From contig CAZUVR010000016.1 of assembly GCA_964623815.1 (NCBI GenBank), positions 15,167 through 79,166 on the forward strand: 64,000 bases of DNA, read 5' to 3'. Below the pieces are notes generated by a model that searched no databases, was not told the DNA's origin, and saw only the letters and a program-made list of their open reading frames with translations. A program made the position numbers and the translations under genes. This DNA comes from Chroococcopsis sp964623815 (GTDB lineage Bacteria; Cyanobacteriota; Cyanobacteriia; Cyanobacteriales; Microcystaceae). This document shows positions 42,201 to 51,188 of the stretch, piece by piece; position 1 is the stretch's first letter, and each line of letters starts with the position of its first letter.

Positions 42201-42789
42201 ATTCTAAACGTACTGGTAGTTCGGCAGAAACAGGGAATATATCTATTATGTCCCCGCGCCTACTCCATTGTCCTTCCGTTTCCACCAGGGGTACTCTTTC
42301 ATAACCTGATTTAGCTAGAGTTAAATCCAGAGTTTTACTATTTAAGGTCATGCCTACGGTAAACTTGGGGCAGTAGTCGTAGAAAGCTGGCGGGGGCGGT
42401 AAAATCGGATGCAGAGCTTTTTCTGTAGTGACGATAGCCACATCGGTTGAATTGGTGGACAAGCTAGACAGTACTTGCATCTGTCCCCAAAGCATTTCCG
42501 ATTCCCATTCAGCACTTTCATAGGGCGACGCTTCCGAAGTCGGGTAAAAATAAACGCTTTTCCAACCCATCGCCTCTAAACCCGTAGCCCACCGACTAGC
42601 TTCTTCTATCGTGGGGCAAATAATACAGAGATTTTGATTTTGATGCCTCGCTAATGCTGAGGTCACTAATCCTTTGGGAAGCCTAGAAATTCCAGTTAAC
42701 TGTAAAATTTTTAGGGATTTTAATTTTTGGATAAGCTCGCTAGTAAGGGGTGATCTTTCTAAGCTGCGGATAACGGAAGCAAATGTCAT
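39295..42789 (-). CDS. mfd: Transcription-repair coupling factor
   Basis: A 1164-residue ATP-driven translocase that removes RNA polymerase stalled at DNA damage and recruits UvrA. Visible parts are the UvrB-like N-terminus, the RNA-polymerase-interaction domain (DYVVHKHHGIGKF), the helicase motifs CGDVGFGKTEVA (Walker A), DEEQRFGV (Walker B) and TIIESGLDIPRVNT, and the C-terminal UvrA-binding region. Full length. It follows the exosortase genes on the same strand with an 87-base gap. Confidence 0.98.
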   Translation of the reverse strand: MTFASVIRSLERSPLTSELIQKLKSLKILQLTGISRLPKGLVTSALARHQNQNLCIICPTIEEASRWATGLEAMGWKSVYFYPTSEASPYESAEWESEMLWGQMQVLSSLSTNSTDVAIVTTEKALHPILPPPPAFYDYCPKFTVGMTLNSKTLDLTLAKSGYERVPLVETEGQWSRRGDIIDIFPVSAELPVRLEWFGDTLEKLREFDPSTQRSLDSIPELTLTPTSFAPIIADALGDRLTPYLAREEKDIENREGGIERFLGLAFPNPASLLDYLPANTLIGFDEPDRCQSHSDRWLEYIEEQWRELTPTLPKLHRRFAESLELAKINPLVYLSELAETGLENAVNLSSRPIPTSPHQFAKIAEILRGKREIYNTISLDKYAKWLISAQPSRTVSLLQEHDFSAQFIPNPNDFPAIDKSILQNTGVVLKYSGLAELEGFILPTYRIAVVTDREFFGQHILASAGYIRKRRRAASKQVDVQKLRPGDYVVHKHHGIGKFIKLEKVENNVSGVIHTRDYLVIQYADGYLRTPADSFENLSRYRHTGTQPPELHRMSGKAWEATKNKVRKAVKKLAVDLINLYAKRSQQHGFAYPPDTPWQSELEDSFIYQPTPDQIKAINDVKRDLESDRPMDRLVCGDVGFGKTEVAIRAIFKAVTGGNKQVAFLAPTTILTQQHYHTLKERFAPYPINVGLLNRFRTASEKKEILQRLKTGELDVVVGTQLLLSKSVEFKDLGLLVIDEEQRFGVNQKEKIKTMKTEVDVLTLSATPIPRTLYMSLSGIREMSLITTPPPSRRPIKTHLSSYNPDAIRTAIRNELDRGGQVFYVVPRVEGIEEIGARLQAMVPSARIAIAHGQMDESELEATMLAFNNGEADLLLCTTIIESGLDIPRVNTIIVEDAQKFGLSQLYQLRGRVGRAGIQAHAWLLYPNKGELTENARQRLRALQEFTQLGSGYQLATRDMEIRGVGNLLGAEQSGQMEAIGFELYMDMLQEAIKEIQGQEIPKVEDTQIDLKLTAFIPSDYIPDAEQKMDVYRAIATTDERVQLAQIKADLCDRYGSLPSPVEQLFKVIQLKQLAKSLGFSRIKPDGKQHVILETPMEEPAWKLLQENLPQHLRSRFVYTPKQVTVRGLGLVKPQQQLESLLDWLSKMEKALPENTLMAEVIG

Positions 42790-42876
42790 GACAGAGTGTA
42801 GGGTTTTAGGGCCAATACCTATTCCTAGCTTTTATCTAGTTAGGCACTGAGCGGTATCAAGTAGATCTATTTTAAT

Positions 42877-43569
42877 CTACGACTCCGGATAATTTTGTTT
42901 CCACCACCGAAACCACTCTAGGGAGGCCGATTCTAATATATCTTTATTTTTCTTAAGTTCATCGGGCGGGGCAAAACTATTAACCGGTATTGACAGCGCC
43001 ACCCACAGACAACGCGCGTCGAATAAGTCGTTCTGTCCTGCTAACCAACCGAAAAATCTCGGCAAGCTACTCGTATGCAGGTAACGATTTTGAACGAATT
43101 GTTTCTGCGTTACCGTAGTGTTACCTTTCGGATTGATACAGGCACTAATATAAGCTCTATCTTTGTATTCAAATGAACCGTAATGCCCTATGCCCGATTC
43201 ATATTTTTCATTAATCACTACTGTAGCAGGGGGAATCGATTCATATACCATTAATAGTCTCGATACGTTACCCCCTGTGGCTTGTTCATAGACAGTATTT
43301 ATTCGCAGATCTTTAGATTGTTGTCTGTATCTGTATTGATTGGCTATAATTGGATTTTTTTGATTTTTGGGTTGGAAAGGTTCTGATTTAATAAATTGCC
43401 AATTTTTCAAACTAATATTATCAGGAAAAGTATAAGATTTAACTATTTGTTTTTTTGTTGCTTCAGTTTGTAATAATTGCTTGGCTAGTATCCCTATTGC
43501 TCCTGATAAACATAAACCTATAAGACAAATTCTAGCAATATTCCAACGATCTAAGGTTGTAGTATTCAT
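42877..43569 (-). CDS. Cyanoexosortase system-associated protein
   Basis: A 230-residue protein with one N-terminal membrane helix (about residues 13-31) and a periplasmic domain (QYRYRQQSKDLRINTVYE, then ESIPPATVVINEKYESGIG, and LFDARCLWVALSIPV). Proteins of this layout are encoded directly after cyanoexosortases and are thought to act with them in protein sorting. Its ATG overlaps the exosortase stop in an ATGA, so the two are translationally coupled. Confidence 0.85.
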   Translation of the reverse strand: MNTTTLDRWNIARICLIGLCLSGAIGILAKQLLQTEATKKQIVKSYTFPDNISLKNWQFIKSEPFQPKNQKNPIIANQYRYRQQSKDLRINTVYEQATGGNVSRLLMVYESIPPATVVINEKYESGIGHYGSFEYKDRAYISACINPKGNTTVTQKQFVQNRYLHTSSLPRFFGWLAGQNDLFDARCLWVALSIPVNSFAPPDELKKNKDILESASLEWFRWWKQNYPES

Positions 43570-44402
43570 ATTTTATTATCTGGTAAACCTATATCTCTAA
43601 CGTAAGCGAACCAACAAAATACTCCAAAAATCAAGACGGATACCATAGCGAAAAGTAAGCTACCATCTTTCCCGTGCCAATAATCAAAAGACTCCATATT
43701 ATTTGAAGCTACCAAGATTAGCATAATGCACACACGAACGGCATTAATCAAAAATCCGATCGCTACCGCAATAATTAGACAAACAACTTTGTGAATATGC
43801 TTGATGGGTATTAACAGGAAGAATAGTATGGCTATATTGGTCATCAGAGTGATACTTTCTACTCCCGAGCAAGCCCCGTATACTTCTACTCTCCCGGTAG
43901 GTAGGGCTATAATCACGTTGTCCCTATAGACGTTAAAACCGGCGAGGGACAACATCAAGGTAGAAGCTTTAGCAGTTATGAGTTCCAGATTTAATGCTTG
44001 TAAGCCCGAACTCAAAATTTTATCTAATATGAGCAGAGATAGTATGAACAGTTCTTTCCAGTATTGATAGAGACCCCGAAATCCAGAAGCCATAAGGGCT
44101 AGTCCGAGACCGGATAATAGGGGGGAAATTCGTAAATGATAACCGCTAGTACTGAAAGTTCTCAGTAAAATTATAGTGACCAGTATAAACCCGATAATCA
44201 TCGGTAAGGGCTTGCTCTCTAATTTTAGAGTGCCCCGTTTGTCCCATAGTAAAGATCCTATCGCTAACCACAACAACATACTGATGCTCATCAGGTTAGC
44301 CTGGCCCGTTCGATCTAGTATGGTCAGGTGCAGGGCGGCTAGGGTGGCTCCTAAAGCGACTAACCAATAATCTGGCTTTTGTAAGTATTTGACCCAATAC
44401 AT
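43566..44402 (-). CDS. Cyanoexosortase (probably type A)
   Basis: A 278-residue membrane protein with about eight hydrophobic helices. The transpeptidase-like active residues of exosortases are visible: cysteine in EVYGACSGVES (about residue 178), arginine in INAVRVCIM and histidine in YWHGKDGS. The N-terminal part with LLWLAIGSLLWDKRGTLKLE suggests the cyanoexosortase A group (crtA of the TIGRFAM naming). It would recognise the PEP-CTERM tail and release or transfer the protein at the membrane. A likely substrate is encoded divergently at 45049. Confidence 0.88.
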   Translation of the reverse strand: MYWVKYLQKPDYWLVALGATLAALHLTILDRTGQANLMSISMLLWLAIGSLLWDKRGTLKLESKPLPMIIGFILVTIILLRTFSTSGYHLRISPLLSGLGLALMASGFRGLYQYWKELFILSLLILDKILSSGLQALNLELITAKASTLMLSLAGFNVYRDNVIIALPTGRVEVYGACSGVESITLMTNIAILFFLLIPIKHIHKVVCLIIAVAIGFLINAVRVCIMLILVASNNMESFDYWHGKDGSLLFAMVSVLIFGVFCWFAYVRDIGLPDNKI

Positions 44403-45048
44403 AGGCGTATTTGAAAAATATATTTTCTAATTTAACAGTTTCTTGTTTTTTAGTCAGCTAGTTCGCACCTGCCGATAAAAAAAGCTTTTTTATCGATATT
44501 TGTTAGCTCAGGACAAATTATACATAAAGTTATACGTAGTGTCGAGCAAGTTATACCTAAGTCTTTTCTCTCGTGTACATTACATATAACAACAGCCCCC
44601 TATTATAGAAATATAGACGAGTTCACAAGTTTACCGAAGTTGTTTTCCTTGAATGGAAACCTTGAGACGTAACAAGGCTGAAGTAATTATTAAAACAAGT
44701 TTGCTCGTATATATTCCGCCTCAGCTAAATTTTTATATATTCTGCTAGCCGGCATAGTTTTGTTGTTGTTGTTATAGAGAAAACAAGTCTTGTTTTCTCT
44801 ATCTTCGCATTTTAGGAAATTGAACAAAGTTTCAAGCTAGGCTTACATTGCTAGAGCCATCGTGCTTGTATAATTTACTTGTGTAAATTATACATAAACT
44901 TATACTTTGATTTTTATAAAGTTATACAAATTACGAAATAGCCTATACATTACTGATGACACAAGTTAAATACCATATAGATATTCGGAAGTTACCGACT
45001 TCCGTCTCTTGTAACCATAAAATAAGTCACAAAGTCTTGCATATTAAG
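44403..45048. promoter_or_regulatory. Divergent control region of the exosortase locus
   Basis: No gene is seen in these 646 bases. Two arrays of TTATAC lie at 44518, 44530, 44551 and at 44888, 44900, 44922, with almost the same internal spacing (12 and 21, then 12 and 22). AAATTATACATAAA is shared exactly. The arrays lie about 110-160 bases upstream of the exosortase and the PEP-CTERM start. A TGTTGTTGTTGTT run lies near 44760. Confidence 0.55.
44774..44802. repeat. Perfect 14-bp inverted repeat
   Basis: ATAGAGAAAACAAG (44774-44787) and CTTGTTTTCTCTAT (44789-44802) are exact complements around a single T. It lies in the middle of the exosortase/PEP-CTERM control region and could be a regulator-binding palindrome or a barrier between the two transcription units. 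Confidence 0.85.
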
Positions 45049-45612
45049 ATGTCTAAACCAGTTAAATCAGTACTCAAAAACTTGTCTTTTTTGATGTTTC
45101 TGTCAGTTAATTGTGTACCTCAAACAGAAGCAGCAACCTTGAATTTTACCAACCATGAAACTAATGGACAAGAAGAATATAGCACTCAAATCAAAACCAA
45201 AGGAATTCAATTCCGTAACTATTTCAAGGTTAATTATACGTCTTACAGTGAGACAGATGTAACGAATAAGCCTTCTTTAAATAATGAATTTAACTCAGAA
45301 TTGTATCTAAATGAATATGTTGTAGATAAATTTTTATCTCGGCCAGTTATCGATGAAACAACTGCTACTACTGAGATGTCGTTTGCTAAACAAGACATAT
45401 TGTTTCCGAAAACGAACAATATATTTTTAGCTCGTACTGCTCTTACTAGCCAGCAACAAAACAGTAATGCCCCTGCCTTATCTGCCCTATCCGCCCTATC
45501 CGCCAATAATCCGATTTTTACTCAAGGAGTTCCCGAACCGTTGTCTATTATGGGAGTATCGACGGCACTTGGTTTTGGTATTTTATTTAAAAAACGCGGG
45601 CAGAGACTGTAA
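45049..45612 (+). CDS. PEP-CTERM sorted protein
   Basis: From the ATG at 45049 the protein has 187 residues with a signal peptide (SVLKNLSFLMFLSVNCV, cleavage near AEA) and a C-terminal PEP-CTERM tag: VPEPLSIMG, a hydrophobic helix (VSTALGFGILF) and the basic end KKRGQR. Before the tag there is an unusual SALSALSA repeat. The body is rich in N, T and S, as in exported surface proteins. It is divergent from the exosortase and is the likely local substrate. The frame is open upstream to 44956, but that start would mask the signal peptide. Confidence 0.88.
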   Translation: MSKPVKSVLKNLSFLMFLSVNCVPQTEAATLNFTNHETNGQEEYSTQIKTKGIQFRNYFKVNYTSYSETDVTNKPSLNNEFNSELYLNEYVVDKFLSRPVIDETTATTEMSFAKQDILFPKTNNIFLARTALTSQQQNSNAPALSALSALSANNPIFTQGVPEPLSIMGVSTALGFGILFKKRGQRL

Positions 45613-45669
45613 TTGAGTTTATATGTGGTTATGGAGGAAATAGAATATATTCCATTTCCTCAGCTTCGA

Positions 45670-48309
45670 TCATGCAAGAGATAAAATCGATAGTAGTTTT
45701 TGTTTGGCGGTTTCTAATGCTTTGGGTAATTGACTCGTATCTTTCCCGCCCGCTTGGGCTAGATTAGGACGGCCACCTCCGCCACCTCCGCAAATTTTGG
45801 CGATTTCTCCGATAAATTTACCCGCCTGTTGTTTCTTATCCTTCACTAATTTAGGACTGAAAGCGGCGACTAAACTAATTTTATTAGTTTCAGGAATAGA
45901 CGCTAGCACCACAGCCCCTTCACCGATTTTCTGCTGTAATCTCTCGGCGGCAGTGATTAAACCTGTCGGATCTAAATCTCCCATCTGAGCAACTAAGAGT
46001 TTAAATTCCCCTACGGTTTCTACTTCCGATAATATCTGTTCCGATTTAACTACCGCTAACTCTTGTTTGAGCGCGTCTAATTGCTTTTGAGTAGATTTTA
46101 ACTCAGATTGTAGGGAAGTAATCCGATCGGTTATCTCTTCAGGTTTGACCTTAAATCTGTCGCACAGTTCCCGAACGATTTTGTCTCGCTCGTTAAGATA
46201 ACCCAATACGGCGGGCCCGGCGACGGCTTCTATCCGGCGGATTCCCGAGGCGATACCACTTTCGGAGATGATTTTAAATAAACCGATCTCCGCCGTGTTA
46301 TTAACGTGAGTGCCTCCGCATAACTCCATCGATACGCCGGGCACATCGATAACCCGCACTTCGGCTGCGTATTTTTCCCCGAACATGGCGATCGCACCTT
46401 TAGCCTTTGCTTCTTCTAACCCCATGACGCTGATATAGGTGCTGTGGGCTTCGGCTATCCAGAGGTTAATCTGTTCCTCAATCCGGGCTAATTCTTCGCC
46501 CGTAACGGGACGGGGACAGTTAAAATCGAAACGGAGGCGATCGAAATCCACCAACGAACCAGCTTGAGAGATAGAGTCATCGACTATCTTTTTCAAGGCC
46601 GCCTGTAACAGGTGAGTGGCGGTATGGTGAGCTTGGACGCGACGACGGCAGGAGCGATCGATCACCGCGTTTACCCTATCGCCCGGGAATATACTACCTC
46701 TCTCCACGCGCCCAAAGTGAACGAAGAAATTAGACTCTTTCTTAACGTCGTCAACGCGGATTAATAAATCCTCGCCGCTAAGATAACCCTTATCCCCGAT
46801 TTGTCCGCCCGATTCGGCATAAAAGGGAGTGCGATCGAGTATGATCTGCACTGACTCGCCTGATTCTGCTTTCTCTACCGGTTTACCCGCGATTAAAACC
46901 GATTCTACGGTGGCAGAGGATTGATGTTCGCTATAGCCTAAGAACTCGGTGGCGTGAATATGTTCGGCCAGACTGTCTATGCTTCCTTGAACCGTTAAAT
47001 CGATCGATGTGTGGGCGGCTTTCGATCTTTCCTGTTGCTGTTTCATCTCCTCGTTAAAGCCTTCCACATCCACCTCTAAACCCTGTTCGGCGGCTATTTC
47101 TTGGGTTAATTCTAACGGAAAGCCATAGGTATCGTACAGGGTAAAGGCATCTAATCCGGAAATACGGGTTTTCTCTTTCTCCAGAATTTCCCCGAGAAGT
47201 TTTTCTCCTCTCTCTAGGGTTTCTAAAAATCTCCCTTCTTCTCTTTCTAACTCGGCTTTGATAGAGGCTGATTTCTCCCTTACATTAGGATAGGCTGTTT
47301 CCGAGAGTTCGATCGCCACTTCTGCCACACCGTTAATAAATTGCCCATCGATGCCGATTAAACGCCCGTGACGTACCACCCTCCTAATGAGACGGCGGAG
47401 AATGTAACCCCTATCCGTATTAGATGCTGAAATACCATCCGAGATCATGTGTACCACTGCCCTGACGTGATCACCGATGACTTTGAGAGAAACCTTAGTT
47501 TTCTCATCCGTCTTAGCATAATCTATCCCCCCTACTGCGGCGGCTTTCTGTACGATGGGGAAAATTAAATCTGTCTCGTAATTATTAGCCGATTTCTGGA
47601 GAATTTGGGCCATTCTCTCCAAACCCATCCCAGTATCAATATTCTGATTGGCAAGGGGGGTGAGATTACCTTCCGCGTCGCGGTTGTATTGCATGAACAC
47701 TAGGTTATAGAATTCGATGAAACGATTGCCGTCTTCTAGATCGATCGTTTTATCTCCCCTTTCCGGATGGAAATCATAATAAATCTCAGAACAGGGGCCA
47801 CAGGGGCCCGTAGGCCCGGATACCCAGAAATTATCGTCGGCCCCCATCTTCTGAATACGGTGGGGAGGGATACCAATTTCATCGCGCCAGATATCGAAAG
47901 CTTCTTCATCTTCTTCAAAGACGCTGACTATGAGACGCTCTGGGGGTAATTGGAAAACTTCTGTAGATAACTCCCAAGCCCAGGCGATGGCTTGTTTCTT
48001 AAAGTAATCACCGAAGCTGAAATTACCTAACATCTCGAAGAAAGTATGATGTCTGGCGGTGCGCCCGACGTTTTCGATGTCGTTGGTGCGTATACATTTT
48101 TGGGAAGTGGTGGCGCGGGGGAATTGGGCTTTTTGTTGTCCGAGAAAGATCGGTTTAAACGGTAACATCCCCGCTATCGTTAGTAATACAGTGGGATCTT
48201 CTGGGACGAGAGAGGCACTGGGTAATATTTTATGATCGCGTTCGGCGAAAAAGTTCAAGAATTTTTGGCGGATCTCGCTTCCGCTTAGATACTTCGGTGT
48301 ATAGTTCAT
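45670..48309 (-). CDS. alaS: Alanyl-tRNA synthetase
   Basis: An 879-residue class II synthetase. The N-terminal aminoacylation core (YLSGSEIRQKFLNFFAERDH, then GPTGPCGPCSEI), the editing domain with zinc ligands HHTATHLLQ and CGGTHV, and the C-terminal DHHA1 region (CGGGGGGRPNLAQAGGK) are complete. I use the ATG at 48309, which matches the family N-terminus; an ATG at 48336 would add nine residues. Confidence 0.98.
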   Translation of the reverse strand: MNYTPKYLSGSEIRQKFLNFFAERDHKILPSASLVPEDPTVLLTIAGMLPFKPIFLGQQKAQFPRATTSQKCIRTNDIENVGRTARHHTFFEMLGNFSFGDYFKKQAIAWAWELSTEVFQLPPERLIVSVFEEDEEAFDIWRDEIGIPPHRIQKMGADDNFWVSGPTGPCGPCSEIYYDFHPERGDKTIDLEDGNRFIEFYNLVFMQYNRDAEGNLTPLANQNIDTGMGLERMAQILQKSANNYETDLIFPIVQKAAAVGGIDYAKTDEKTKVSLKVIGDHVRAVVHMISDGISASNTDRGYILRRLIRRVVRHGRLIGIDGQFINGVAEVAIELSETAYPNVREKSASIKAELEREEGRFLETLERGEKLLGEILEKEKTRISGLDAFTLYDTYGFPLELTQEIAAEQGLEVDVEGFNEEMKQQQERSKAAHTSIDLTVQGSIDSLAEHIHATEFLGYSEHQSSATVESVLIAGKPVEKAESGESVQIILDRTPFYAESGGQIGDKGYLSGEDLLIRVDDVKKESNFFVHFGRVERGSIFPGDRVNAVIDRSCRRRVQAHHTATHLLQAALKKIVDDSISQAGSLVDFDRLRFDFNCPRPVTGEELARIEEQINLWIAEAHSTYISVMGLEEAKAKGAIAMFGEKYAAEVRVIDVPGVSMELCGGTHVNNTAEIGLFKIISESGIASGIRRIEAVAGPAVLGYLNERDKIVRELCDRFKVKPEEITDRITSLQSELKSTQKQLDALKQELAVVKSEQILSEVETVGEFKLLVAQMGDLDPTGLITAAERLQQKIGEGAVVLASIPETNKISLVAAFSPKLVKDKKQQAGKFIGEIAKICGGGGGGRPNLAQAGGKDTSQLPKALETAKQKLLSILSLA

Positions 48310-48388
48310 ATAATTGCGACAACTGATATATTTCAATCCTACAAGATTTAGTTATCACTAGGAGAATGCTGGCTGGTTGATGGGTTTC

Positions 48389-49861
48389 TCAAATCGATAA
48401 CCATGTAGCTAGGGAATTGGGTAAAGGTAAAAGAATCAATAACAATAAAACTAGCGACAATATCCCTAATAAATCCCGTTTATTATCCAACTGGGTAACA
48501 TCATTCAAAGCAGGTTGATCGAGTACGGGCATGAATAATAAAAGAATCGCCCATAATAATAGATCCGGTTCGATGAAAGCTAATCCTAACATGAGAAAGC
48601 GGGTGATCTGACCGATGATAACCGCTGTTTTCTGCCCGTATACCGCATGAACTATATGTCCGCCGTCGAGTTGTCCCACTGGCATCAGATTTAAAGCCGT
48701 GATGATTATACCAATATATCCTGCTACGGCGATAGGATGGAGATCGATCGCTTTTCCTGCGGTTAAACCGGCACCTAAGGCCGATTTGGCTAAAAGGGCC
48801 AATAAGAAAGAAAAGCGGGGATTGAGAGCATCGAAACTCAATAAACTGGATTTGGGATCTATATCTACCGGTGTAGAGAGGGATAATCCCCATAATAAAA
48901 GGGGCAGGGTGACGAGCAAACCACCCAAGGGCCCAGCTATAGCCACATCGAATAAAGCTTTACGATTGGGTACGGGGGATTTCATCTGAATGAACGCGCC
49001 GAAAGTGCCCAAAAAGAAAGGAATGGGTATGAAGTGAGGTAAAGTGACGCTAATTTTGTAGCGGAGGGCAGCGAAATAATGACTAAGTTCGTGACAGCCG
49101 AGTATGGTTATAATTCCTAAACTGTAGGGCAATCCTTTCAGTAATAAACTGGCGTTTCCTTGTAATTGTTCTAGGGTATGTCCTGCGATTTCTACCCCCG
49201 CGATGGTGGTGGTAAAGAGGGTAAATAGTAGCAATACCAGAGCGAAAATCGGCCGATCGAACAGTTCTAAATTACTGTTGGACGGGTAATTTTTACTACC
49301 AGGATTGCTCACTAGCGCAAAGAAGGGTTGACCCTGCATACTTTCCTGTAGTAGAACTAAAAAACGATCGCCGAATACCCCCTCTACATTCTCCTTAATC
49401 ACTTCATAAGCTTTCTCGGCGGGGCTTCTTAACTTACCCCGACATAAGATAGCTTGAGGGCGATAATCTATATTCTGTAGGTAATATACTCCCCAGGGGA
49501 AACAATCTCTTAAGGATTTTTCTTCATCTGCGGTAATCGGCCTTATACTCGGTGGTTTTGGTGCTATTTCTGGTGACGGACTCGCTTCGCTCCTTTCTGG
49601 GGGTTTTTCTACCGACTTAATCCGCCCTCGATCGACCAACCACCAGTACAATATAGGAGAGATGATAAAGGGCCCCAATACTAATAAAACGGGCATTCTG
49701 GCATCTTCACCGTAAGCCAGTAACCATCCCGTCCAAATAAAAACGGGTGCCATGATTACCACCCATAACAGCCAGACAGGAGTTTTCGTTATTGTGGCTA
49801 CACTTTGTTTGATGACAAAGTAGGTAATAATTCCTAAAATTACGAGCAACCCAAGTCCCAT
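48389..49861 (-). CDS. EGY-like site-2 protease, first paralogue
   Basis: A 490-residue intramembrane metalloprotease of the M50 family. The zinc motif HELSH (in LGCHELSHYFAALRYK, about residue 256-271) and the second ligand motif NLMPVGQLDGGH are intact. The large cytosolic N-terminal region (PITADEEKSLRDCFPWGVYY) and FGAFIQMKSPVPNRKALFD identify the cyanobacterial/plastid EGY group. Such proteases cleave membrane-anchored regulators. A paralogue lies at 54880-56376. Confidence 0.93.
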   Translation of the reverse strand: MGLGLLVILGIITYFVIKQSVATITKTPVWLLWVVIMAPVFIWTGWLLAYGEDARMPVLLVLGPFIISPILYWWLVDRGRIKSVEKPPERSEASPSPEIAPKPPSIRPITADEEKSLRDCFPWGVYYLQNIDYRPQAILCRGKLRSPAEKAYEVIKENVEGVFGDRFLVLLQESMQGQPFFALVSNPGSKNYPSNSNLELFDRPIFALVLLLFTLFTTTIAGVEIAGHTLEQLQGNASLLLKGLPYSLGIITILGCHELSHYFAALRYKISVTLPHFIPIPFFLGTFGAFIQMKSPVPNRKALFDVAIAGPLGGLLVTLPLLLWGLSLSTPVDIDPKSSLLSFDALNPRFSFLLALLAKSALGAGLTAGKAIDLHPIAVAGYIGIIITALNLMPVGQLDGGHIVHAVYGQKTAVIIGQITRFLMLGLAFIEPDLLLWAILLLFMPVLDQPALNDVTQLDNKRDLLGILSLVLLLLILLPLPNSLATWLSI

Positions 49862-49938
49862 ATGATTTTTTGAAGAATGTTAATTCTTACTGCCAGCAAT
49901 CGTGTTACATTATCCATTTTCGCTAAAAAACTCAAAGT

Positions 49939-50640
49939 ATGTCAATCGATATAGCATCGCCTCAAGATAACGAGAGGCAGCTTAAACCTCCCCGCCAGAT
50001 TTTTCAACGTCTGTTTGCTTTTCCCCCCAATCGGGATACTCTAGGGGGTACGGCTTATCTGCTCGTCACCGAATCGGATAATATACTCGTAGATTGCCCC
50101 CCCTCGGATGAAGCAAGCCAAGTCTTTTTAAAAGAAAAAGGTGTGAGTAAAATATTTCTAACTCACCGGGGCGGACACGGACAAAGTATCCCCAAGTTAC
50201 AAGATACTTTCAAGTGCGAGGTTATTTTACAGGAGCAGGAAGCTTACTTACTGCCTTCAGTTAATTCACTAAGGTTTGAGGAAGAAGTTGATATTAATCC
50301 CGATTGTCGAGGTTTTTGGACTTGCGGGCACTCTCCTGGCTCGGCTTGTTTGTATTGGCGCGATCGAGATCTCGGTGGTATATTATTCACGGGCAGGCAT
50401 ATATTACCTAACCTCAAAGGTGAACCGGCACCCCTTCGCACCGCTAAAACTTTTCACTGGCCCCGTCAGTTACAAAGTGTAGGGTTGTTGCTCGATCGAT
50501 TTTCTCCGGATACTTTAAGTTATCTCTGCCCTGGTGCTAGTACCGGTTTTCTCAGGGGCAAACACTGGATAGAATCCCCCTATCCCCTCCTAAGCGCTCT
50601 AGACCTCGACTCTTTACGACAATCCGAGGCTCTCATCTAA
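49939..50640 (+). CDS. MBL-fold protein with degenerate metal site
   Basis: A 233-residue metallo-beta-lactamase-fold protein. The strands GTAYLLVTESDNILVDCPP and the distal GHSPGSACLYW are typical, but the metal motif HxHxDH is changed to THRGGHGQ, which lacks the middle histidine and the aspartate. It therefore probably does not bind two metal ions in the usual way. Similar degenerate members occur across cyanobacteria and plant chloroplasts as far as I recall; the function is unknown. Divergent from the site-2 protease gene with 77 bases between the starts. Confidence 0.85.
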   Translation: MSIDIASPQDNERQLKPPRQIFQRLFAFPPNRDTLGGTAYLLVTESDNILVDCPPSDEASQVFLKEKGVSKIFLTHRGGHGQSIPKLQDTFKCEVILQEQEAYLLPSVNSLRFEEEVDINPDCRGFWTCGHSPGSACLYWRDRDLGGILFTGRHILPNLKGEPAPLRTAKTFHWPRQLQSVGLLLDRFSPDTLSYLCPGASTGFLRGKHWIESPYPLLSALDLDSLRQSEALI

Positions 50641-50751
50641 TTTTGATTAGCATAATTGTGATCAAACTTGCAGTTATAGCTCATAAAAGTTTATATTATG
50701 TAATCAAATGTAATAAACCCTCTCATAATTATTTCAGGAGAACAAAAGACA

Positions 50752-51120
50752 ATGGCTGGATTTTTCGGTCTATTCGGTGGTAAGACTAAATATGTGGATG
50801 AGCCTGCGGAAATCATCGAACCTCAAAGCAAAGAAGCTTTCTACCTAGAGCCTGATGATGCCAAAACTCTCGGCAATATCGAGTTCATGCGTAAGCCCAA
50901 CACGATTAAACGGAGCTTCCCCACCACCCTTAATGGCAAGGGTGCGAAAATAGTTAAAAAAGTTTCCTCGATCGAAGCTTTAAAAGTCAACGAAAACGCA
51001 GTCATTGCCCCTAAAGCTGTAAGTACAGACAATAACTCCAATTCCAATAGCAGTTCTAGCCGTCGTGCTTCTTCTGATATTGATATGTTCTTAAAAATGG
51101 CCCGGGACATCAAAAAATAG
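50752..51120 (+). CDS. Conserved cyanobacterial protein of unknown function
   Basis: A 122-residue protein beginning MAGFFGLFGGKTKYVDEP, with a conserved-looking middle (FYLEPDDAKTLGNIEFMRKP and IKRSFPTTLNGKGAK) and a serine/asparagine-rich linker before a short C-terminal helix (DIDMFLKMARDIKK). The amphipathic N-terminus could attach to a membrane. AGGAG precedes the ATG. An inverted repeat follows the stop. I do not know a function for the family. Confidence 0.75.
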   Translation: MAGFFGLFGGKTKYVDEPAEIIEPQSKEAFYLEPDDAKTLGNIEFMRKPNTIKRSFPTTLNGKGAKIVKKVSSIEALKVNENAVIAPKAVSTDNNSNSNSSSSRRASSDIDMFLKMARDIKK

Positions 51121-51175
51121 TAAAGAGTGAAGAGAAGTGAGAAAATATGTAAACTTACTTCTCACTTCTCTTTAC
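51121..51175 (+). terminator. Purine/pyrimidine hairpin, possible terminator
   Basis: GAGAAGTGAGAA (51132-51143) and TTCTCACTTCTC (51159-51170) form a perfect 12-bp stem, followed by TTT. It sits between the small conserved gene and aroE and belongs to the same repeat family as elements near 20244 and 24963. Confidence 0.6.
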
Positions 51176-51188
51176 TAACTTCTCATTT

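Noticed and set aside
2570..45000. GTTATAC before nifE as a member of the exosortase TTATAC arrays
   Set aside because: Only a single copy near nifE without the 12/21 spacing; a chance 7-mer is more likely.
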